64,000 nucleotides of DNA from Armigeres subalbatus (lineage: Eukaryota > Arthropoda > Insecta > Diptera > Culicidae), in assembly GCF_024139115.2 (NCBI RefSeq), contig NC_085140.1, positions 293,537,293 through 293,601,292 on the forward strand, in the 5' to 3' direction. The position numbers and the translations under genes were made by a program. Positions within the stretch are counted from its first letter, which is position 1. Every line of letters begins with the position of its first letter. Below, piece after piece: positions 44,053-54,640 of this stretch. The notes under the pieces are model-generated. The model searched no databases. It was not told the origin of the DNA and was given only the letters and a program-made list of their open reading frames with translations.

Positions 44053-44889
44053 GGGTAAAACGACCTATTATGGAGGGGTTAAGCACCGTGTCAAAACAAT
44101 AGGATGCTCGTTAACTATAGTTTCGTAAATATTACGTCAATTGTGCTGAATTTATGTTGTTTTGTTTTTATCATAATAAAAACAAACTACCGCAGTTGCC
44201 TATCGTTGCGATATTTTTTGAAGGTTAGTCCTATTGTTGTGGTATTGCATGTGATTCTTAAGGAGAACGATACCGCAACAATTGGCCCTTAGCACTACTG
44301 AAACAATAGGCTCAAAGGATTCAAATTTTTAACGAAAAATGTTGATTTTTCATCATTTTGAACGGAATTTTGTCAAACAAAAGCGGTTCTAGTCTTTAAT
44401 CCGAAGAGTTTTAGCGTACCCACAATTGAATCATTTGTTTGAGAAACTGCATAAGTCCATTTTACACAATTTCGAGAAAACAACAAAAAACTGTTTTTGA
44501 ACAAATTGGCACCGAATCTTTCGATTTCTTTGATACAGATCAATAGTTTTGGGCAAAACTTAACACCCTGGGGCACCTCTGGTGCAAAAACTGTAAGCAA
44601 TACTAAATAATTGCTCTTCAAAGTGCGTGGACATATGTAGTTTCTCAAACAAACGAAAAAAAATCATACATTCCTGAACAAATTTTTTTTTTTCGTTTTT
44701 TTTTTTGCCAGAATACGTATCATTGGACAAGGATTCAGAATATATAAAAATCTAATTTTGGCCAAAAATGTTACATATGCAGTTTCTCAAACAAACGGTT
44801 CAATTGTTTTAATGCTATTATAATCAGAATGGACTACTTTAACACTACCGCAACATTAGGACATACCACAAAGATAGGACGTTTTACCC
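44053..44889. mobile_element. 837-bp MITE, GGGTAAAACG ends, TA flanks
   Basis: Left end GGGTAAAACGACCTATTATG and right end in reverse complement GGGTAAAACGTCCTATCTTT are alike; TA lies just outside each end (44051-44052 and 44890-44891), a Tc1/mariner-type duplication. No transposase. Related by end sequence to 50899-51441. Confidence 0.75.
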
Positions 44890-44891
44890 TA

Positions 44892-45231
44892 TAGGCTGTT
44901 AAAATTTTGATTAAAAAAATGAAACTTTTGAGATTTTTTTTTCGAATTATGCCTGATCTTTCTGGATTTGTTGATACAAATGGATTAGTTGTGTGTTGCA
45001 GCGAGAAAACTTGAAAAAATTAACAAATTCATAGATTTATAAAAACTTTTTGAAAAATCGTCAAATTTTGAAATACGCATAGCTTTTGATATACTGTGAA
45101 TTTCGACCTGGGTCTTTGTCAGGTGAATCTTTACACCATTTTCAAATTTGAGTAGTGTTAGTATTGCACGAAACTGTCGATGTATTGTTTGTAATAAATA
45201 TAAAAAATATTCAACAAGTTAAAGCATAAAA
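44892..45231. other. Intergenic, no gene
   Basis: AT-rich; nothing recognised. Confidence 0.5.
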
Positions 45232-45356
45232 GGGTCGTTCAAATATGACGCAGTACATATACTAGGTATACAAAAAAGCGTGACAGAGAGGTGAGGGCCC
45301 TCGAGGGGTGTCTAGAAATCTCAAAACGACGTAGTGGACGTCTTAAATATGATGCC
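45232..45356. mobile_element. Short MITE
   Basis: Starts GGGTCGTTCAAATATGACG and ends with GGACGTCTTAAATATGATGCC-type sequence (end about 45356), which reads as a degraded inverted copy. The interior AAAAAAGCGTGACAGAGAGG and TCTAGAAATCTCAAAACG are phrases common in insect MITEs of this type. Confidence 0.55.
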
Positions 45357-45413
45357 TTAAGTACTAGAACATTAGTAGCGCTATAGTCATTGAATGTATT
45401 TTGTTTAAATATG

Positions 45414-48400
45414 GGCCTCTTGGAAGGAGGCTTCAGAGCCGCTTGGAAGGAGGCTTCAGAGCCTCTTGGAAGGAGGCTTCCGAGCCTTCTTGGAAGGAGG
45501 CTTGAGCTCCCTTTGGAAGGAGGCTTCTGAGCCTCTTGGAAGGAGGCTTCTGAGGCCTCTTGGAAGGAGGCTTCTGAGCCTCTTGGAAGGAGGCTGAGCC
45601 TCTTGGAAGGAGGCTTCCAGGCCTCTTGGAAGGAGGCTTCCTGAGCCTCTTGGAAGGAGGCCTGAGGCCTTGGAAGGAGGCTTCTGAGCCTCTTGGAAGG
45701 AGGCTTCCGAGCCTCTTGGAAGGAGGCCTGAGCCTCTTGGAAGGAGGCTTCTGAGCCTCTTGGAAGGAGGCTTCTGAGCCTCTTGGAAGGAGGCTCTGAG
45801 CCTCTTGGAAGGAGGCCTGAGCCTCTTGAAGGAGGCCTGAGCCTCTTGGAAGGAGGCTTCTGAGCCTCTTGGAAGGAGGCTTGAGGCCTCTTGGAAGGAG
45901 GCTTCTGAGCCTCTTGGAAGGAGGCTCTGAGGCCTCTTGAAGGAGGCTTGAGCCTTGGAAGGAGGCTGAGCCCTCTTGGAAGGAGGCTTCCTGAGCCTCT
46001 TGGAAGGAGGCCTGAGCCTCTTGAAGGAGGCCTGAGCCTCTTGGAAGGAGGCTTCCGAGCCTCTTGGAAGGAGGCTTCTGAGCCTCTTGGAAGGAGGCCT
46101 GAGCCTCTTGGAAGGAGGCTTCCAGGCCTCTTGGAAGGAGGCTTCCCGAGGCCTCTTGGAGGAGGCTTCTGAGCCTCTTGGAAGGAGGCTTGAGGCCTCT
46201 TGGAAGGAGGCCTGAGCCTCTTGGAAGGAGGCTCTGAGCCTCTTGGAAGGAGGCTTCTGAGGCCTCTTGGAAGGGAGGCTTCCGAGCCCCTCTTGGAAGG
46301 AAGGCTTCCCGGGCCTCTTGGAAGGAGGCTTGAGCCTCTTGGAAGGAGGCTTCCAGCCTCTTGGAAGGAGGCTTCCGAGCCTCTTGGAAGGAGGCTGGAG
46401 CCTCTTGGAAGGAGGCTTCCGAGCCTCTTGGAAGGAGGCCTGAGCCTCTTGGAAGGAGGCCTGAGCCTCTTGAAGGAGGCTTCTGAGCCTCTTGGAAGGA
46501 GGCTTCTGAGCCTCTTGGAAGGAGGCTCTGAGCCTCTTGGAAGGAGGCTTCTGAGCCTCTTGGAAGGAGGCTTCTGAGCCTCTTGGAAGGGAGGCTCTGA
46601 GGCCTCTTGGAAGGAGGCTCTGAGCCTCTTGGAAGGAGGCCTGAGCCTCTTGGAAGGAGGCTCTGAGCCTCTTGGAAGGAGGCTTCCAGGCCTCTTGGAG
46701 GAGGCTTCTGAGCCTCTTGGAAGGAGGCCTGAGCCTCTTGGAAGGAGGCTTGAGCCTCTGGAAGGAGGCTTCCTGAGCCTCTTGGAAGGAGGCTTCCGAG
46801 CCTCTTGGAAGGAGGCTTCTGAGCCTCTTGGAAGGAGGCTTCCGAGCCTCTGAAGGAGGCTTCCAGGCCTTGGAGGAGGCTCTGAGCCTCTTGGAAGGAG
46901 GCTCTGAGCCTCTTGGAAGGAGGCTTCTGAGCCTCTTGGAAGGAGGCTTCCAGGCCTCTTGGAAGGAGGCTTCCAGGCCTCTTGGAAGGAGGCTGAGGCC
47001 TCTTGGAAGGAGGCTTTGGGCCAGGCCTCTTGGAGGAGCTTCCAGGCCTCTTGGAGGAGGCTTCCAGGCCTCTTGGAAGGAGGCTTCCGGGCCTCTTGGA
47101 AGGAGGCTTCCGAGGCCTCTTGGAGGAGGCTTCCAGGCCTCTTGGAAGGAGGCTCTGAGGCCTCTTGGAGGAGGCCTGAGCTCTTGGAAGGAGGCTTCCT
47201 GAGCCTCTTGGAAGGAGGCTTCTGAGCCTCTTGAAGGAGGCTTGAGCCTCTTGGAAGGAGGCTTCCGAGCCTCTTGGAAGGAGGCCTGAGCCTCTTGGAA
47301 GGAGGCTTTGAGCCTCTGGAAGGAGGCTTCCGAGGCCTCTTGGAAGGAGGCTCTGAGCCTCTTGGAAGGAGGCTTCTGAGGCCTCTTGGAAGGAGGCCTG
47401 AGCCTCTTGGAAGGAGGCTTCCGAGCCTCTTGGAGGAGGCTCTGAGCCTCTTGAAGGAGGCCTGAGCCTCTTGGAAGGAGGCTTCCGAGCCTCTTGGAAG
47501 GAGGCTTCCTGAGCCTCTTGGAAGGAGGCTTCTGAGCTCTTGGAAGGAGGCTTTGAGCCTCTTGGAAGGAGGCTTCCGAGCCTCTTGGAAGGAGGCTTCC
47601 TGAGCCTCTTGGAAGGAGGCTCTGAGCCTCTTGGAAGGAGGCTTCCTGAGCCTCTTGGAAGGAGGCCTGAGCCTCTTGGAAGGAGGCTTGAGCCTCTTGG
47701 AAGGAGGCTTCCTGAGCCTCTGGAAGGAGGCTCTGAGCCTCTTGGAAGGAGGCTTGAGCCTCTTGGAAGGAGGCTTCTGAGCCTCTTGGAAGGAGGCTCT
47801 GAGCCTCTTGGAAGGAGGCCTGAGGCCTCTTGGAAGGAGGCTTCCAGGCCTTGGAAGGAGGCTGAGCCTCTTGGAAGGAGGGCTTCCGAGCCTCTTGGAA
47901 GGAGGCTTCCTGAGCCTCTTGGAAGGAGGCTTGAGCCTCTTGGAAGGAGGCTTGAGGCCTCTTGGAAGGAGGCTCTGAGGCCTCTTGGAAGGAGGCTTCT
48001 GAGCCTCTTGGAAGGAGGCTTCTGAGCCTCTTGGAAGGAGGCTTCCTGAGCCTCTTGGAAGGAGGCTTCCTGAGGCCTCTTGGAAGGAGGCTTCTGAGCC
48101 TCTTGGAAGGAGGCTTGAGGCCCTCTTGGAAGGAGGCTTCCTGAGCCTCTTGGAAGGAGGGCTTCTGAGCTCTTGAAGGAGGCTTCCAGGCCTCTTGGAA
48201 GGAGGCTTCGAGGCCTCTTGGAAGGAGGCTTCTGAGCCTCTTGAAGGAGGCTTCCAGAGCCTCTTGAAGGAGGCTTCTGAGCCTCTTGGAAGGAGGCTTC
48301 CGGGCCTCTTGGAAGGAGGCTTCCTGAGCCTCTTGGAAGGAGGCTTCTGAGCCTCTTGGAAGGAGGCTTCTGAGCCTCTTGGAGGAGGCTTTGAGCCTCT

Positions 48401-48625
48401 TGAAGGAGGCTCTGAGCCTCTTGGAAGGAGGCTTCCTGAGGCCTCTTGGAAGGAGGCTTCTGAGCCTTGAAGGAGGCCTTGAGCCTTTGGAAGGAGGCCT
48501 GAGCCTCTTGAAGGAGGCATCTGAGCCTTCTTGGAAGGAAGCTTCTGAGCCTCTTGAAAGGAGGCTTCTGAGCCTTTTGAAAGGAGGCTTCCGAGCCTTT
48601 TGAAAGGAGGCTTCCGAGCCTCTTG
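45414..48625. repeat. Satellite A1, about 140 units of 23 bp
   Basis: Tandem array of a unit with arms GAGGCT and AGCCTC around a short loop (most often TCTG, TCCG or TCCTG), joined by CTTGGAAG. Each unit can fold as a hairpin. Most differences between units are 1-4-base changes in the loop (CTG, TTG, TTCTG, TTCCTG, CCAGG), with arms much more conserved. Towards the right end (48530-48625) units change from TTGGAAGG to TTGAAAGG, the form used in A2 and A3. Two minus-strand frames of more than 1,000 codons cross it because the unit lacks stop codons. Confidence 0.95.
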
Positions 48626-48930
48626 AAAATCATGCTGTTATTGAAGAATTTGCCCCGTATCCGCAATACACAGATCTTCCGTTCACTAATGGGTTTCCAC
48701 CTCATAACTCGCTTCATCTGCTTGCCCATCACTACGAAAACAACGTTATGCTCTGTTTTTTCACCACCGCTGTAATAGATGTTATATTTGAATGCAGAGT
48801 TGGTCGTGGGATCCACGGCTCTGAATTCAGGTTCTCTGGATCTAGGCCATCGGACTTCTTGTATAGCGCTCAAGTTCACTGCAACTTTCTGCAGTTCATG
48901 AGCCAGGAGGCTCATCCATCCAGGTTAATT
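48626..48930 (-). pseudogene. RTE endonuclease N-terminal fragment
   Basis: Minus-strand coding for AHELQKVAVNLSAIQEVRWP (about 48850-48910, catalytic Glu), YNIYYSGGEKTEHNVVFVVM (about 48730-48790), KRVMRWKPISERKICVLRIR (about 48665-48720) and GKFFNNSMI, which would be followed by the N-x-H active-site segment. Instead satellite A1 starts. The fusion of this fragment with satellite frames produces the longest ORF of the window. The rest of the element is not found on the other side of the array. Confidence 0.8.
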
Positions 48931-49239
48931 AAGGGGCCTGTCATTTCAGGTACAAAGCTTCCAATCATAGTCCTTATTACGTTCATGGATCGGTCGCCAA
49001 GAATAACGTTCTCCTTTTTTTTTCTCCATTTGTTGTGATATTTGAAAGGCTTCGGTAAGCTACCTTACTTAAATACATCGCGCTGGTGTGGCTGCCGCCT
49101 TTAGGTATAGCTGACCCCATACAGCGTTTCGTTCATCAGCCGGAGGATACCAGGTAGACGCTGTTCAAGCTGCACCTCCTGGTGGACAGTCGCTCGATAC
49201 GTGATGTCAGAAAGACAACAATGCCCAGGCTGCACTTCC
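48931..49239. other. Between RTE fragments
   Basis: Decayed sequence, parts of which (48940-49020) read as the RTE 5' region. No gene. Confidence 0.35.
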
Positions 49240-49490
49240 AGCTTAGAACGCAATCCTCACTGACAGTGTGCACTGGTCGATGAGGAAAAAACTATCTCCA
49301 ATCACCTTGTCGTTATTGTAACAGAATTCGCAAATAGCTCGTCGTTTCCGCTCAATTCTCCAATACCATAAGACCATGACGTCCCATGACACGCTCATAG
49401 TCCGTGCTATCGAAGCCGATCTTCGCATTAAAGTCGCGCATGTAGATCTTGGTGTCAACCTTCGAAACATTGGATCGTGAGCTTCCTAAT
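49240..49490 (-). pseudogene. RTE endonuclease central fragment
   Basis: Minus-strand reading with frame changes gives DTKIYMRDFNAKIGFDSTDY (about 49420-49460), matching the GDFNAK motif of RTE endonucleases (Gly-Asp replaced by Arg-Asp), then ERVMGRHGL and LRILLQ-type residues. In an intact element this part follows the segment found at 48626-48930 but here lies upstream of it, so the two are rearranged or come from separate copies. Confidence 0.65.
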
Positions 49491-50898
49491 CCGTGTTCTG
49501 AATCTGAAAATGATTATTCTCTCCTAATTGGTTCCAACAGACTTCACTTAGTCCCAGTACTCCCAGTATGTATACCAGCTTGCCTTGTTGAGCTAGCGTT
49601 ATAACATTTCCTTCGTGGACCCTCCCTAGACTACGCTCTTGAGCCAAGCAAAATAGGGACAAATTTAATTTTCAACAAGAAATTTAACACTATCTTTTCG
49701 TAAAATAGATATTAAGTAAATTACTGTTAACAACTGTGTGCGAACACTAAACAGTGAGGCGGCCATGACCCAGTTGTGAGATGCAATGCCAATAACGAAG
49801 GCTGTTTCCCACTCGAGTGCGTTTCAGGCCATTTTACGTTACATTAAAGATTATCCCATGAAAGCAGCCGTCTATGATGTAATAAATTTTACAGAAGTAA
49901 CTACGGACATTGTATCAAAATTCGAGTTGTAAAAACATGCCAAAACTTCAACTAGAACATTAAAATGTCGTTGAAATGATTATTGCTGTGTCATGCTTTG
50001 TATCGTGATTCAAAGTCCAATCATTCATTAGTAAGATGATTCCCATCATCGAACCCACAGCAATGAAGAACATGTCGCAGGAAATCGCGGCTACAAGAGT
50101 TTCGCTTTTCATGGGTTGTGAGCATAGCCAAGGTTTTTCTTCATTGCTCACCGATGATGAAACCGCCTTATCTGCAAGCAGCAATCGATACCTGCCGAAA
50201 ACGTCGTTCAATTTAGAGGTGCAATGTGTGTGGAGTGGAAGCTTCAGCCACCGACCTTTTATCAACAAGACCAGTTGTCAAAACTTCTCCGTGAGTTGCC
50301 TACAATAAGCGTCCATCCATATGCAGTACTACAGTACACACATCCAGTCGGTCAACACTCAACCGTCCGCCGTCGTCAGTGTAGGTATGCGCGGCGGGTT
50401 AGATACATTCGATACTCACGCATGGCGAACTACAGGTCCTTCTTGTTTTGGGCAAATTGTTGTATTACATTGAAATTTAATAATACCATTTTCTTAAACC
50501 ATGTCAATACTATTTTAGTTTGTTCTCAACGTCCTTGACATCTTGGTGTTGTTGTCAGCATTTTATGTATTTTTCTTCAATACCCAATACAAGAAAAAGC
50601 TTTTTATTTTGTTTGCAAACAAAAAAATATTTTAACTGATAAATAATAATCAAAAAAAAACTTTCCAATAAGATACGAAATCTATAAGACTATTATGTCT
50701 AATTTAGCATGCACCTTCTTAATATATCAAGGTAACTGTACTCGAGGTAATTAAATTAGCAAACCTCGAAATTAGTCACAATTTTCAATGTTCCTCTGAC
50801 ACTATTTAAAGCTTTGCTTCCTAAGTAGTTTAATGATTAGGAATGGCGCATTGTTTTTCACACCCAATTGGTAGTTTGGTAAAATGTGCGTTGTATTA
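49491..50898. other. Intergenic; one weak minus-strand ORF
   Basis: The frame 49960-50268 (-) encodes about 100 residues including a hydrophobic CDMFFIAVGSMMGIILLM stretch that could be a membrane segment. It lacks an early ATG and I recognise no family. An AG site precedes it by about 40 bases, so it might be an exon scrap. Nothing else seen. Confidence 0.25.
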
Positions 50899-51441
50899 GG
50901 GTAAAATGCCCAATAGTGGACCCCCTAGTAGCGGAATTTCGCTCTTCCTGCCATAAGCCTTAGAAATTTTCAACATATTAACTCTGCTTGATATCTAAAA
51001 ACAAGCTCTGCATCCCGTCTTTGCGACACATACATGAAACACCCAAATACACGAAGTTATTCGTTAAAATTAACATTTTAAAGTCTAACCGAATTTGCCC
51101 TATAGTAGACCCTCTGGGGGTCCATAATAGGAAATTGCTTCCCTATAGTCGACACTTCATTTGATTTTCATGTCCCGTTTCGGGGCGTTCTTCTTCCCTA
51201 TTATGGACCCCCCAAAATATTCCTATAATGGACACTCTCGTGTTCATTTTTATAGAATGGTAAAAAATCATCTAATTTTGCTTTCCATGGCATTTCCAAT
51301 TCATGTAATCAAATCATTGGACTGTAAGGTAGGTTCTCCCGATGGAATTTCATAGCAAAATGTTGACATTGTGCAGTAATAATGCAAAAATGGTTGGAGG
51401 GTCCACTATTGGTTGGGGGTCCAGTATTGGGCACTTTACCC
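50899..51441. mobile_element. 543-bp MITE, GGGTAAA ends, TA flanks
   Basis: Left end GGGTAAAATGCCCAATAGTG and reverse-complemented right end GGGTAAAGTGCCCAATACTG differ at few positions over about 29 bases; TA flanks at 50897-50898 and 51442-51443. Internal phrases such as CCCTATTATGGACCCCC recur, as subterminal repeats. Same end type as 44053-44889. Confidence 0.85.
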
Positions 51442-51599
51442 TATTATATCTCTTGTGAGTATTTGGACGATATCTTCTCTTAGTACACCTACCGCCCTGA
51501 TGCCAAAATCGGGATAGTACTGTGCTGCAGTGTGCGATGATGACGACGCGATGTTTGCGAAGCGAATCGACTTTGCTCCGCTATTCATCCACCAGCCAG

Positions 51600-52081
51600 T
51601 TGAACGGTGGTGGCGGTTCAACGTCTTAGTAGAGTATTGTTGTCGGCGCTGTGCGGTCACGTTTGTCCTCTATCTTTCGCTGCTAAATCACTTCGGAGTA
51701 GAATAACAGATGCAACTTGCAACGCGTGTGAGATCCCGTTCGAGAAGTTAAGTTTCTCTATTTCTGTTCCGTCGGGTTCGATCTGCTGTCGGTGGAGAGG
51801 ATCGCGTGCAGTTCTAATTGACTGCGAAAACTGTGCACTCGACAAATTCTCGGCTACAGACAAGTTTAGTTACGTGCGTGCAGTGCATATGTGAATTTTA
51901 GTACATTGCATGAGCGAACTGAAAAATTCACTTTAGTGCGCGGCAAAGTAAACCTCGACAGGCGAATAGTTTTCCACGCTAACCCTCTCTGTAATTAGAG
52001 TAGCGGTGTGATAGCTAGAAGTGATTGTGTAATCAGCAGTGCTAACGAAGTTGCATCCACAAATTCGGTGCCCAGTGTAAG
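51600..52081 (+). other. Candidate noncoding 5' exon
   Basis: A GC-richer, repeat-free island followed by CCCAGTGTAAGTGT with a consensus-like splice donor GTAAGT at 52076-52081. The leader-like text (for instance CAGTGCTAACGAAGTTGCAT just before the donor) resembles insect 5' UTR exons. No downstream acceptor or coding exon is identified here. This is a weak, style-based call. Confidence 0.2.
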
Positions 52082-52845
52082 TGTCCAAATGTAAAGGTCT
52101 TCGATGATCATGCTTCCCATAGTCGTTGATAGTGGCGGGGGTACACGTCGAAAACTGTCGCCCTTGGATTTTTACATTCAAACCAGTTCCAAAGGTCCAC
52201 CACTCTTGATCGGATGAGTGCTGCGAGACGTTCAAGGTGCATGTGCGCGATTGGAAGAGAAAGGGGGATCCGAAAAAACTAAATATCGCTACTTGTAGCA
52301 ATGACTGACTGCCCACAACCAACCGGACACTACTGTCGGTACAAAGTACACTTTTCAATACACGAAAGAAGCTGTAAGAATGGCAAATACATGGAGGCTG
52401 ATGCGAAAAAAAAAGTTGTTCAAGTTTAAGAGTCAATGATGATCAGAGAGCAATACAATAGAAAAAGTTTACTTGGAGAAGAACATCGACATCAGGCTAC
52501 TCGCCTGATCATATTTTATGAATGGGACATTAAGAAGGTCTGATAAGAATCTTTTTTGCGACATATGGAGTGATGCTCAGGTCATGTAGAAAGGCATCGA
52601 AATAAATAATTATACTTATGATGCATCTTCGAGCTCAACACATTTTATCATAACTCTTGGTTTGCCTTTCTACACGGGTTAAGTTCAGCATTTTTGTTAA
52701 AATATTGCGAGCAACGGGGATCTCCAGTTCACGAAAACATAATTTGGCTTATTTAAAGTAGGAGACGTTCCGATATTTCCGATATGTCGGAATATCGATA
52801 TATTTGTCTCGATATCCGATGTTTTTGTATCGAAATTTTGCGTTC
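52082..52845. other. Intergenic; short inverted repeat
   Basis: No gene. TGTAGAAAGGCATCG (52587) is matched in reverse complement by TTGCCTTTCTACAC (about 52662), suggesting a small MITE of about 90 bp. Confidence 0.4.
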
Positions 52846-52846
52846 A

Positions 52847-53078
52847 ATATATCAATATCGGCACCAACATTTCAAAAAGGTGAAACTGCTTTGTAAACAA
52901 GAGCTATTTTGTGGCAACCAACGCAATCCAGCGAAGAAGAGAAGAGAATTCGCTTCTTCAATCAGTGGTTTTGGGTTGCGTGGGTGGGGCTCAAATTAAC
53001 TCACCAGCGACATGAGAAGCTCTTGTTTACAAAAGCAGTTCCGCCCTTCTGAGATGTTGGTGCTGATATATTAATATA
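52847..53078. mobile_element. MITE-like inverted repeat, about 45-bp arms
   Basis: 52861-52905 (GCACCAACATTTCAAAAAGG onward to GTAAACAAGAGCT) is nearly the reverse complement of 53018-53063; AT-rich ATATATCAATA flanks extend the arms. The interior is about 110 bases. Non-coding. Confidence 0.75.
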
Positions 53079-53384
53079 TGTATTGGATCAGAATAGAGTG
53101 TCACAAAAATATAAGTGGCATTTTGTGTTGTGAGAGAAAGCACCATGCCTGACATCCATACCTGGCATATTTTGTTGCGTGATCTTATTTTTTACTGGTG
53201 CACTGACACAAAACAATAAAGTTTAAATATTTTGACTGCCTAAAAGAAAATAAAACTATCAGAGTCGTTGATACCAATCAAAATCTAGTTATTCTATGAA
53301 TTTCCGCACACCAATTTCTTAAATTTAAATGCACAGTTAGATTGAGTTTAAACAAACGTCACTAAAAATATATATTCCTTGGAA
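53079..53384. other. Intergenic, no gene
   Basis: AT-rich; nothing recognised. Confidence 0.5.
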
Positions 53385-53830
53385 AAAATTGAAAAAAAAA
53401 TCCCTTTGAAATTTTCAAGTTTCTCATGAAAGATCGAAGATAAGATAAAATAAAACAAAATTGAGTGAAAGTTTAGATGAAGTTCCCTTGAAAATTAAGA
53501 AAAAAAAAATGCTGTGGAATTTTTCAAGAGTTTTACGTGGGAATTCAAAAGAATGTGACCTGATTTTTTTTTAACAATTCCCTATGAAAAATCAGAAGAA
53601 TTTCCTGTGGAAATTCAAAAGAACTTCTCTTGTGGAAATTCAAATGAACTTTTTGTAGAAATTGGGGAAAATATTCATGTGGAAACTTAGAACCATTCTC
53701 CGTGGATATTCAAAATAATACCCTTTAAAATTCAGGGAAAGAAAACTATTCGTAGAGGAAATTCCGAAAAAGTTGGAAAATTTCCATAAGAAATTTATAA
53801 GACTTTCTAGAGAATTTTCAAAAGATGTTT
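53385..53830. repeat. Satellite C, degenerate 23-bp repeat
   Basis: Units of 22-25 bases, most often 23, with the best unit around 53591-53613: arms GAATTTCC and GGAAATTC around TGT, a perfect 8-bp stem. Other units at 53614-53720 keep the TGTGGAAATTC half better than the first half. Similar to satellite B but with different flanks. Confidence 0.65.
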
Positions 53831-54289
53831 ACATTAGAACTATTTGAGAGAAAAAGAAGTTTAAATCCAGGTATTTTGCATAAAAAAGTCAAATAGAGCT
53901 CTGATAGGTGGATATGTCCCACCATACGTTTCATGAAATTATAGTAATTTGAACACATTTTTTAACGCGTTGACCTATTAGTCCGTTATGCCAAATGACC
54001 ATATGCCGAATGGTGTTGCCAAATAACTCACCCCTATTTTTATGAAATGACAAAGCTGTAAAAGCCCGTTTTCTCAAAACTAAGTTTTTGTCCTAAAGGC
54101 CATTGCACCGGGGCTATAAACAGGGTTTCACGTTGCTAAATTAGTTTTGAATATCAGGTTTTGTGTCATCGATGAAAAGTACACCTAAACTCGTTTGTTG
54201 GGCCGAACATGCAAAGTGAACAAACACGCATAACATTCGAATACTGTGAAGCTGATGAGCGTTTTTAATTCCACTTTATTTATTTTCGA
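53831..54289. other. Intergenic, no gene
   Basis: AT-rich, nothing recognised. Confidence 0.5.
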
Positions 54290-54640
54290 AGCAATGAAAA
54301 TTCGTTTTCGAGATCGAATCAAAACCCGGAGGAGACATTGCGCATCACGAATCGAATCACTCTATTCGTACGTTTTTGCTCTCGATACGAAAAAAAAATG
54401 TGGCATTATGCATCTCGTTCGTCTTCATCCATTCGCAGTACAAGATTTCGAATGGAGCCGTACTAGCTCATCGAGTACATAAACGATGTTCTGTCAAACG
54501 GGACGTAAAGAGAGGGGGGAATAAGAGGTAGTTGTCTCTGTGTTCCGTATGCTGCCCGCTCGCGGGCTGCGCGATGTAAGCAAACAGAGAGAATGAGAGA
54601 TAATTAAATCTGCCTGTTCGAAAGGCATCCTTCCGAGCCT
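54290..54640 (-). repeat. Dispersed repeat, copy 2 (inverted relative to 5.9 kb)
   Basis: Reverse complement of 5860-6185, with shared landmarks GTACAAGATTTCGAATGGAG, ATGTTCTGTCAAACG and AAACAGAGAGAATGAGAGAT. Its distal end carries TTCGAAAGGCATCC and passes without a gap into satellite A2. Confidence 0.7.

Noticed and set aside
45948..48603. Plus-strand Gly/Leu/Glu-rich ORFs
   Set aside because: Shadow frames of satellite A1 with the same short period.
45239..48915. Two minus-strand ORFs of more than 1,000 codons
   Set aside because: They run through satellite A1, whose unit has no stop codon in three frames. Only the first about 95 codons of the longer one are real coding sequence, from an RTE endonuclease.
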